From an uncultured Porphyromonadaceae bacterium (lineage in GTDB: Bacteria > Bacteroidota > Bacteroidia > Bacteroidales > Muribaculaceae): a stretch of DNA of 5,253 nt. Location: the NCBI GenBank assembly GCA_946183895.1, contig CAMHDX010000093.1:1-5253 (forward strand). Reading direction: 5' to 3'. The notes under the pieces were generated by a model that was given only the letters and a program-made list of their open reading frames with translations, was not told the DNA's origin and did no database searches. The translations under genes and the position numbers were made by a program. Position 1 is the stretch's first letter; every line of letters begins with the position of its first letter. Below are positions 1-5,253 of this stretch, piece by piece.

Positions 1-314
1 TCAAACAGCGCGGCAATGTCCTCGGCACTCTCCTCGGCAGCCAGGCGTGCCACCTCGGGCTCGTCGCCGGCGCCAAGGCCCTCGGTCACCGTGGGACCGA
101 TGATGAGACGGTTGGGCACGGGCGATTCCTCCAGTGCCTGGCGGTCGGTGTTCAACACGACGAACGACACGCCCTCAACGTGCTGGTTGTACATGTGGTT
201 AATGGCGTTGTTGCCGCCGCCACCCACACCGACAACCTTGATGATGACCGGTGCTGACGGTGGTGTAATCTCAAAGCCCGGATTTCCAATCACCTGATCC
301 ATATTGTTATTCAT
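1..314 (-). CDS. ftsZ: FtsZ, tubulin-like division GTPase (N-terminal part; 3' end outside window)
   Basis: FtsZ polymerises with GTP into the ring that organises septation. The window holds 104 complete codons plus two bases, and the gene continues past the left edge. After an N-terminal extension of about 22 residues comes strand 1 with the intact T1 loop, VIIKVVGVGGGGNNAINHMY at 23-42, the T2 loop NTD at 55-57, and the T3 loop with GLGAGDEPEVAR at 79-90. All are the normal GTP-binding elements, so this is the active FtsZ and a useful contrast to the degenerate paralogue upstream. The T4 signature, T7 loop and C-terminal tail lie outside the window. ATG 314 begins 35 bases after the ftsA stop; a second in-frame ATG at 302 would remove four residues. 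The intergenic stretch is A-rich on the coding strand, with no clear Shine-Dalgarno, as is common in Bacteroidota. Confidence 0.97.
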   Translation of the reverse strand, partial: MNNNMDQVIGNPGFEITPPSAPVIIKVVGVGGGGNNAINHMYNQHVEGVSFVVLNTDRQALEESPVPNRLIIGPTVTEGLGAGDEPEVARLAAEESAEDIAALF

Positions 315-349
315 TGTTCAATTGAATTTTGCTTGGTTAATGTGTCTGA

Positions 350-1654
350 TTACTTCAAGTCGCCGTCATCCTCGGTGAATATATTTCCCAAGGCTTCCTT
401 GAAGCGGTCAAGGAAGCTTCGCTTAACGGGCTTCTTGGGCAGGTCATCGCCAACCTCCTCGACGGGCTGCTTCTCCTCGACGGGCTTGGCAATCTCGACC
501 TCGGGTGTCTCAAAGATGTTGCGCTCGACGCACGTGCGGTCGCCCAGCAGTCGCGATGCCTCCATCACCAGCGCGAAGCTCTCGACATACTCCAGGCGGT
601 TGAAGGTGTGGGTGCGCACTGTGAGGCCCGACGGCATTGCCGCCGAGCGCACCTTGGCCTTGAGCGCTTGTTCCACTCGCTGGTCAAGACCCGGCATGAG
701 CGATGTGCCGCCGGCGAGGACCACGCTCTTGATGGCTCCGGTGCTCAGGTTGGCGGCGTTGAGTGCCTCGTCAACGTTGAACAGAATCTCGTCGGTGCGC
801 GACACAACGTAGTTGCTGGTCTCGTTGAGCCTCACGCCCTCAATGGTCACGTCATCGGCGCGCTGCGAGGCGAACACGTTGGGCAACTGCCGCTTGATGG
901 CCTCGGCGGTATCCTCGACGATGCCGATGCCGTTGGCGATGTCGCGCGTGAGATTGCGACCGCCCATGGGCAGCGTGTTGAGGTACTGCAACGTGTTGTT
1001 GCGATAGTATGCCATCGTGGTGGTCTCGGCGCCGATGTCCAGCAGCAGGCCTCCCAACTCGTGCTCATCTTTGCTCAACAGGTGCTCGCCCATCGCCACC
1101 GGCGTGATGATGTATTGCTTGGCATTGGTGCCGAAGCTCAGCGCGCGCTCCATGTTGAGCTTCAAGCGGCCCTTGGCGATAATCAGGTTGATGTTAGCCT
1201 TGATCAAACTGCCCACTTGCCCAACCGGGGTGCGCGTCTCAGCACCGTCGACCACAAAGCTCATGGGAACCGCGTCAATGACCTCGTAACCCTTGATTGT
1301 CATGCGCCGTGCCTCGGCGAGGATGCCGTTTATCGACTCTTGACTGATGGCGACACTCGAGTCGATGCTACGTGTAATCTCGACCGTGTGATTGTGAAGC
1401 CACCGCCCCGACAAACCCACAAACACCAGGGTGATTGTCCCGTCAACGGCATTCTCAATCTGCTTTAAAATGCGGTTAATGCTGCTTTTTAAGTTCTCAA
1501 TGTTCTGCACTATTCCGTAGCGCACACAGTTGCTGGTTTGTTCGACAAACACGTTGGTGATTGTCGACTGGCCCGTCGGCAACTTCTCGGCAAGCATTCC
1601 AACAATCTTGCTGCTGCCAATCTCTAACGTGACAATGTACTGGTTTTGTTTCAT
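350..1654 (-). CDS. ftsA: FtsA, actin-like Z-ring membrane anchor
   Basis: FtsA is a bacterial actin homologue that binds ATP, polymerises, tethers FtsZ filaments to the cytoplasmic membrane and helps activate the divisome. The 434-residue product shows the actin-fold order: phosphate-1 motif LEIGSSKIVGML at 10-21, the FtsA-specific 1C domain at roughly 85-165, phosphate-2 motif LLLDIGAETTTM at 203-214, and adenosine motif VVLAGGTSLMPGL at 311-323. After an acidic, proline-containing linker (about 376-410) comes a basic amphipathic helix, KRSFLDRFKEALGNIF at 411-426, the expected membrane-targeting sequence, and then a short acidic tail. ATG 1654 starts just before phosphate-1. It lies 43 bases after ftsQ and 35 bases before ftsZ, the classic FtsQ-FtsA-FtsZ order. 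The phosphate-2 loop reads GAETTT where E. coli has GGGTMD; from memory this variant is usual in Bacteroidota. Confidence 0.96.
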   Translation of the reverse strand: MKQNQYIVTLEIGSSKIVGMLAEKLPTGQSTITNVFVEQTSNCVRYGIVQNIENLKSSINRILKQIENAVDGTITLVFVGLSGRWLHNHTVEITRSIDSSVAISQESINGILAEARRMTIKGYEVIDAVPMSFVVDGAETRTPVGQVGSLIKANINLIIAKGRLKLNMERALSFGTNAKQYIITPVAMGEHLLSKDEHELGGLLLDIGAETTTMAYYRNNTLQYLNTLPMGGRNLTRDIANGIGIVEDTAEAIKRQLPNVFASQRADDVTIEGVRLNETSNYVVSRTDEILFNVDEALNAANLSTGAIKSVVLAGGTSLMPGLDQRVEQALKAKVRSAAMPSGLTVRTHTFNRLEYVESFALVMEASRLLGDRTCVERNIFETPEVEIAKPVEEKQPVEEVGDDLPKKPVKRSFLDRFKEALGNIFTEDDGDLK

Positions 1655-1697
1655 ATCTGCGGAATTGGTTTTATCGGTTGGCTATGGTTATTCGTGA

Positions 1698-2537
1698 TTA
1701 ATTTGCTTGTTTAATGTCATGGCGCGTCGAGTCAATGCTCATTGTCGCCAGGTCGGGCGTTGGCTCATCGTAGGTCTCGTTGAAGTCTTGTGCCACCTTC
1801 TTGGACTTGTCGCGGCGGGTCGCCACCACACGGTAGTCCCACTTGAGCGAAATAGTGTCATACTTCATCCAGCCCACCGTGGGGAGCACCTTGTGGTAGA
1901 ACAGCTTGAGCTTGTCCATCTTGCCGTCAAGGTTGTCCAGGTTGCCCACATTGACGATGTGGCCGTTGACACGCGGCACCAGATAGATGTTGTTGCTGTC
2001 GCCCAGCATGTACATCGACACGATCTCGCGTAGCTCCTTGTCGTGGTCGATGGTGCTGACAAGCGGCAGGATGCGTGTCGCGGGGAACTTGCTCGTGAAG
2101 TGTCCCTCGACCACCGGCACGTCGGCGTGATAGGCAGCGGTCGCCTCCACTTGCTTGCCGGTGCGGTTGATGTAGTAGGACCGGTCGCCGTCAAACACGC
2201 GCAGCACCGGCACTATCTGGGTGGCGCGCACCAGCAACCGGCCGCCGGGACACTTGGTGCACTCGGCGTGCTCGATGTACTCGCTGCGCTCGAGAGCGAG
2301 TTCTATCTTGTCGGTGTTGATGTCACGCATCGGCAGTCCCACCGTGTTTATGCCCAGCTTGGCGAGCTGCGCCTTCACGCCGGCGGGCGTGACAAACGTG
2401 CTGCTGTCGGCATTGGCTATCTCGACAACAACGTCGCCGCACAATTCACTACCGGACTTGTGCTTGGACCAGTAACTCGCTGCCACTATCATCGTTAGCA
2501 TCAGCAGCACCATTAATATGCGCCAAAATTGCTTCAC
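1698..2537 (-). CDS. ftsQ: FtsQ, bitopic division protein (POTRA-type)
   Basis: FtsQ is a single-pass inner-membrane divisome protein that links the cytoplasmic Z ring to the periplasmic synthesis machinery through its FtsB/FtsL partners. From the GTG at 2537 the product has 279 residues: a short basic cytoplasmic tip (MKQFWR), one membrane helix at about 7-23, and a periplasmic region. Strand VVVEIAN at 36-42 and the segment up to about 105 fit a POTRA domain. ATQIVPVLRVFD at 105-116 matches the QxxPxxRV stretch that opens the FtsQ beta domain, followed by YYINRTG at 121-127. A charged, probably flexible tail follows residue 240. GTG 2537 is preferred because it forms a GTGA overlap with the murC stop, has AAGGAG upstream and leaves a proper basic tip before the helix. 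FtsQ sequences diverge strongly, so the call also leans on position between murC and ftsA. Three periplasmic cysteines (33, 93, 96) are notable. Confidence 0.92.
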   Translation of the reverse strand: MKQFWRILMVLLMLTMIVAASYWSKHKSGSELCGDVVVEIANADSSTFVTPAGVKAQLAKLGINTVGLPMRDINTDKIELALERSEYIEHAECTKCPGGRLLVRATQIVPVLRVFDGDRSYYINRTGKQVEATAAYHADVPVVEGHFTSKFPATRILPLVSTIDHDKELREIVSMYMLGDSNNIYLVPRVNGHIVNVGNLDNLDGKMDKLKLFYHKVLPTVGWMKYDTISLKWDYRVVATRRDKSKKVAQDFNETYDEPTPDLATMSIDSTRHDIKQAN

Positions 2538-3919
2538 TGCGCTCCTTGCTTTAATACCTCGGCACAAATTTGAGGCAACATGTCAACCACATCGCCCGCG
2601 CCAAGAGTCAAAAGGACTTCAAAATTAAGCAAATGTATTGAATTAATCAAATTTTCTTTGCTATAAAGTGATTTTTTTGCGCACGTGGCTCGCTCCAGTA
2701 GCATTTGGCTGCTCACACCCTCGATGGGTAATTCGCGGGCGGGGTAGATGGGCAGCAGCAGCAACTCGTCGGCTGCCGACAAGGCGGCGGCGAACTCGTC
2801 GGCGAAGTCGCGCGTGCGGGTGTACAGGTGCGGCTGGAAGATTACGCTGAGTTTGCGACCGGGATACAGGTCGCGCACGCTCCTGATGCTCGCGGCTATC
2901 TCTTGGGGGTGATGCGCGTAGTCGTCAATCACCACTTTGCCCGTGGGACCCTGCTGCTTGATGTGGAACTCAAAGCGGCGCTTGGCACCCATGAAGGTGG
3001 ACATCGCCGCGCTCATGCCGGCAGCGTCAGCGCCCACTAGGGTGCAGGCTGCCATCGCCGCGATGGCGTTCTCGATGTTGATGTCGACCGGCACGCCGAG
3101 CTCAACGCCCTCAATCGTGCCCTCAGGGCTCACAAAGTCGAAGCGTATAGTGCCGTCGCCCTTGACGATGTTAGCGGCATGGAAGTCGCCGCTTGTGCGA
3201 CCGTAGGTGTACAACCTCACGCTGGGCTGCAGTCGCGGCTCGAGGATGATGCCCTCGTGCATAATCAACGCGCCACCCGGGCGTATCAGGCTCGTGAAGT
3301 GGGCAAAGCCCTCACGATAGGCGTCGGGGGTGCCGTAGATGTCCAGGTGGTCGGGGTCGGTGCTCGTGACCACGGCAATGTAGGGGCGCAGGTGGTGGAA
3401 CGAGCGGTCAAACTCGTCAGCCTCAATCACGCTCAGGTCGCTCGTGTCGCTGAGCAGGAAGTTGGTGCCGTAGTTGCGCAGCACGCCGCCCAGGAAGGCG
3501 TTGCAGCCCACTCCGCTACTGTGCAGGATGTGTGCCGCCATGCTGCTGGTCGTGGTTTTGCCGTGGGTGCCGGCAAAGCACAGGCCGCGACTGCCCTCGG
3601 TGATGATGCCCAGCACCTTGGCGCGCTTGACGACCTCAAAGCCGTTGTCCCTGAAGTAGCATAGCCCGCGGTGCTCGGCGGGCACAGCCGGGGTGTACAC
3701 CACCAGGGTCTTGGACGCGTCGCGACACCACTCGGGGATGAGGCTCGGGTCCTCGTCAAACACGATTTCCACGCCCTCGCTCTGTAAGGCAGAGGTCAAC
3801 TCGCTGGGAGTGCGGTCGTAGCCCGCCACGCGCTTGCCGCGCGAGAGAAAGTAGCGCTCAAGCGCTGCCATGCCTATGCCGCCCGCGCCTACAAAGTATA
3901 CTGAATCGAATTCTTTCAT
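2534..3919 (-). CDS. murC: MurC, UDP-N-acetylmuramate--L-alanine ligase
   Basis: MurC is the cytoplasmic ATP-dependent ligase that adds L-alanine to UDP-MurNAc, starting the peptidoglycan stem peptide. The 461-residue product is full length for the family. The N-terminal UDP-binding Rossmann domain has GAGGIGM at 11-17. The central ATPase domain has the P-loop GTHGKTTT at 117-124 and EADEFDRSF at 166-174, with an Asn-containing segment near 281-290 that resembles the Mur-ligase NxxNA region. The C-terminal domain has DDYAHHP at 332-338 and FQPHLYTRT at 361-369. Those last two motifs separate MurC from MurD, MurE and MurF. ATG 3919 puts the Rossmann glycines at the usual distance from the N-terminus. 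The gene starts 30 bases after the FtsZ-like gene and ends in a GTGA overlap with ftsQ. The stretch coding for residues 415-440 is strikingly AT-rich and appears to contain a promoter for the downstream genes. Confidence 0.97.
   Translation of the reverse strand: MKEFDSVYFVGAGGIGMAALERYFLSRGKRVAGYDRTPSELTSALQSEGVEIVFDEDPSLIPEWCRDASKTLVVYTPAVPAEHRGLCYFRDNGFEVVKRAKVLGIITEGSRGLCFAGTHGKTTTSSMAAHILHSSGVGCNAFLGGVLRNYGTNFLLSDTSDLSVIEADEFDRSFHHLRPYIAVVTSTDPDHLDIYGTPDAYREGFAHFTSLIRPGGALIMHEGIILEPRLQPSVRLYTYGRTSGDFHAANIVKGDGTIRFDFVSPEGTIEGVELGVPVDINIENAIAAMAACTLVGADAAGMSAAMSTFMGAKRRFEFHIKQQGPTGKVVIDDYAHHPQEIAASIRSVRDLYPGRKLSVIFQPHLYTRTRDFADEFAAALSAADELLLLPIYPARELPIEGVSSQMLLERATCAKKSLYSKENLINSIHLLNFEVLLTLGAGDVVDMLPQICAEVLKQGAQ
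2542..2547 (-). promoter_or_regulatory. Ribosome binding site AAGGAG deciding the ftsQ start
   Basis: AAGGAG sits four bases before the GTG at 2537, inside the last codons of murC. The other starts in the window have at most a weak GGA, so this site stands out. Together with the GTGA stop-start overlap it supports translational coupling of ftsQ to murC. The spacing is on the short side and Bacteroidota depend little on such sites, so its importance is uncertain. Confidence 0.5.
2620..2651 (-). promoter_or_regulatory. Candidate internal promoter for ftsQ-ftsA-ftsZ, inside murC
   Basis: On the minus strand TTTG (2651-2648) is followed by 20 bases and then TAATTTTG (2627-2620). This fits the Bacteroidales housekeeping promoter described as TTTG at -33 and TAnnTTTG at -7 with about 19-21 bases between. 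A second TAnnTTTG match, TACATTTG (2637-2630), lies just upstream but lacks a well-spaced TTTG. Reading the minus strand for TAnnTTTG I found matches only in this patch. Transcription would start near 2613, giving a leader of about 75 bases before the ftsQ start. The caveat is that an AT-rich stretch raises the chance of such matches. Confidence 0.45.
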
Positions 3920-3949
3920 TTCAGGTCTTGTGTTTTCTTGTGTGAATTA

Positions 3950-4627
3950 CTATTTGACCGCCACGATGTTGACGCGCACTTCGTCGCTCATCTCGCTCGA
4001 TGTCAACATTCCTAAAATTAATTTCTTGTCATCGGCCCATTCGCCAAGGTTTTCATTCACGCCCATCAGTTCAGATGCCATTAGTTTAGAACTCGGCGTG
4101 TGGCAGATTGCCACCAGCAGGACACATGACGTCTTGATGAACTCCTCGTCGCGGTTGATTGCAGTCTCAAGGGCTGTCACGAGCCGCCCGTCACCGCTCG
4201 CGCCGCCCGTCGCCAGGACTGCCTCCTTGCCCTGGGTAAGGGTGTTGAACAAGTCCTGCGAGTCAATATTGATTCTCCCAGCGCGGTTCGTGATGTTAGC
4301 CATTTCAATGACTGTTGTCGCGGCTTGGGCTGCATCGGCGGCAACGAATCGTGTGTTGGCTGCCGGGTGCAGGTCATCGCGTGTGCCGGTAATGGCTGTC
4401 GCGAGGATGCCACGCTCATGGGCAGTGGCTAGTATCTGCCCGGCGAGGCTTGGCTCACCGTCAAGGTTAATGACAATCGCCATCCGGCAATCGTCACGGA
4501 ACAAGGAGGGCTCGCGGGTGTCGCTGGGCGAGACTATGTGGCGACACGGCGCGATATTGTGGGCGGCAATTATTGTCAGCGCCTCTTGGGCGGCATTGCC
4601 AATGCCGAATACTTGGACATAACTCAT
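3950..4627 (-). CDS. Degenerate FtsZ-like protein (tubulin/FtsZ-fold paralogue lacking the GTP-binding motifs)
   Basis: This gene has no standard place between murG and murC. Its 225-residue product resembles FtsZ along its whole length but is much shorter than the roughly 315-residue FtsZ core. Residues 3-12 (YVQVFGIGNA) match FtsZ strand 1, with the polyglycine T1 loop reduced to GIG. Residues 48-80 match the strand, T4 loop and helix around the tubulin signature, but GGGTGTG is replaced by DGEPS, followed by RGILATAIT. Residues 98-118 match central helix H7. Residues 118-126 (GRINIDSQD) match the T7 loop, with N120, D122 and D125 at the positions of E. coli FtsZ N207, D209 and D212. Residues 136-155 (ASGDGR) and 163-225 match the C-terminal domain, ending in MSDEVRVNIVAV. 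There is no C-terminal linker or conserved tail peptide. I chose ATG 4627 for a GGA seven bases upstream; ATG 4639 would add four residues. The function is unknown; filament capping or modulation of FtsZ is inference. Confidence 0.85.
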   Translation of the reverse strand: MSYVQVFGIGNAAQEALTIIAAHNIAPCRHIVSPSDTREPSLFRDDCRMAIVINLDGEPSLAGQILATAHERGILATAITGTRDDLHPAANTRFVAADAAQAATTVIEMANITNRAGRINIDSQDLFNTLTQGKEAVLATGGASGDGRLVTALETAINRDEEFIKTSCVLLVAICHTPSSKLMASELMGVNENLGEWADDKKLILGMLTSSEMSDEVRVNIVAVK

Positions 4628-4644
4628 TAGATATTCCATAGCGG

Positions 4645-5253
4645 TTAAGAATCGATGATGGTAGAAATTTGGTCTACTATAGCTGCTGCAGCGTCGGCGA
4701 GTGCCATCGCCTTGATGTTGCGCTCCAGGGCGGCGATGCTTGCCTCGTCGTGGACGAGCTGGAGCATCTTGTCGACCAGTGCGACGCTTGCGGTGGGCTC
4801 GCCTCCGGTGTGTTTGCTGTCGTCGTCGTGCACCAGCACTGCCGCGCCCTTGTTCACGAGTGCCAGCGCGTTGTGGCGCTGGTGGTCCTCGGCGACAAAC
4901 GTGGCGGGGACGAGGATGGCGGCCTTGCCCAGCAGCTGCAGCTCGCTGATGGAGCTGGCACCGGCGCGCGACACCACGAGCGTCGCGGCGCGGTAGGCGA
5001 GGTCCATGCGGTCGATAAACTCGGTGCGAATCACGTTGCCGGGCTTGACGCGCTCCATGGCGGCTATCGCCTCGTCGTGCAGATACTTCTTGCCGGTTTG
5101 CCACAGCACCTGCACGCCGGTGGAGTTGGCGGCGAGTTTCTCCAACCCGTTAATCATGGCGCGGTTGATGGTTTGCGCGCCCAGGCTGCCGCCCACCACC
5201 AGCACGGTGGGCACGTCGGGCCCCAGATGGTGGTCTATGAGCACCCGCTTGGC
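4645..5253 (-). CDS. murG: MurG, lipid II-forming GlcNAc transferase (C-terminal part; 5' end outside window)
   Basis: MurG transfers GlcNAc from UDP-GlcNAc onto lipid I at the inner face of the cytoplasmic membrane, giving lipid II, the last cytoplasmic step of peptidoglycan precursor synthesis. The reading frame runs off the right edge of the window and ends in TAA. The 202 residues present cover the C-terminal Rossmann domain of this GT-B enzyme, a bit over half of the usual 355-370. Visible marks, numbered within the fragment, are the donor-site loop GGSLGAQ at 21-27, TEFIDRM at 77-83, SRAGASSISE at 95-104, whose final Glu corresponds to the UDP-GlcNAc-binding Glu of E. coli MurG, and EDHQRHNA at 122-129 with the conserved Gln. 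An in-frame GTG at 5244 is only an internal valine codon, since homology continues across it. The next gene begins within a few bases, implying cotranscription. Identification is secure. Confidence 0.96.
   Translation of the reverse strand, partial: AKRVLIDHHLGPDVPTVLVVGGSLGAQTINRAMINGLEKLAANSTGVQVLWQTGKKYLHDEAIAAMERVKPGNVIRTEFIDRMDLAYRAATLVVSRAGASSISELQLLGKAAILVPATFVAEDHQRHNALALVNKGAAVLVHDDDSKHTGGEPTASVALVDKMLQLVHDEASIAALERNIKAMALADAAAAIVDQISTIIDS

Noticed and set aside
608..1468. Long plus-strand open frame of 286 codons antisense to ftsA
   Set aside because: It lies wholly opposite a clear, full-length FtsA with all its motifs. Its protein is rich in His, Arg, Val and Gly with no recognisable domain, typical of a GC-rich antisense shadow.
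2538..2567. TTG start for ftsQ adding ten residues (MCRGIKARSA)
   Set aside because: The extension lies inside the murC 3' end. The GTG at 2537 has a Shine-Dalgarno and a stop-start overlap and gives a normal short basic tip before the membrane helix.
2630..2651. TACATTTG (2637-2630) paired with TTTG (2651-2648) as the promoter
   Set aside because: Only ten bases separate the boxes, too few for the Bacteroidales consensus. The downstream TAATTTTG is correctly spaced from the same TTTG.
3179..3664. Plus-strand open frame of 161 codons opposite murC
   Set aside because: It overlaps the MurC ATPase domain on the other strand and its low-complexity product shows no domain.
3950..4627. FtsZ-like gene as a simple pseudogene of ftsZ
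   Set aside because: The frame is uninterrupted, the T7 residues and the C-terminal domain are retained, and losses are confined to the GTP-site loops with the fold elements kept. Decay cannot be fully excluded without orthologues.
4640..5104. Upstream extension of the FtsZ-like frame across murG, giving a 384-residue protein
   Set aside because: The extra 155 residues are Arg- and Ala-rich, overlap conserved murG sequence in another frame, and have no FtsZ similarity. Similarity starts at residue 3 after the ATG at 4627.
1..5253. RNA genes, CRISPR arrays, insertion sequences, terminators
   Set aside because: I saw no tRNA or rRNA-like stretch, regular repeats, transposase frame or GC hairpin followed by a T run. 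The largest gap between genes is 43 bases.

Overview
This window is part of a division and cell wall (dcw) cluster read entirely from the minus strand. In transcription order it holds murG (3' part only), an unannotated FtsZ-like gene, murC, ftsQ, ftsA and ftsZ (5' part only). The order murG-murC-ftsQ-ftsA-ftsZ without murB or ddl, the style of the FtsA and FtsQ proteins, the general lack of Shine-Dalgarno sequences and a TTTG/TAnnTTTG type promoter all point to Bacteroidota, most likely Bacteroidales. The GC-rich coding sequence would fit a Muribaculaceae-like gut organism, but that family assignment is inference.

Layout, right to left: murG (4645-5253, open at the window edge) makes lipid II. 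Five bases later comes a 225-residue protein (3950-4627) that I read as a shrunken, degenerate FtsZ paralogue. It keeps the FtsZ core helix, the T7 catalytic loop and the C-terminal domain, but has lost the glycine-rich GTP-binding loops. murC (2534-3919) makes UDP-MurNAc-L-Ala. ftsQ (1698-2537) overlaps the murC stop in a GTGA junction. ftsA (350-1654) is the actin-like membrane anchor of the Z ring, and ftsZ (1-314) is cut off by the window edge after 104 residues.

The genes are tightly packed (gaps of 5, 30, 43 and 35 bases and one overlap) with no visible terminator, so one polycistronic transcript is likely. An AT-rich patch inside the 3' end of murC (about 23% GC over 2611-2680) carries a good match to the Bacteroidales promoter consensus and may give ftsQ-ftsA-ftsZ extra transcription.

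The exciting element is the FtsZ-like gene. A protein with the T7 face of FtsZ but no nucleotide pocket could add to only one end of an FtsZ filament, which suggests a filament-capping or modulating role encoded inside the division operon itself. The homology reading comes from comparing motifs by eye; the function is a hypothesis.
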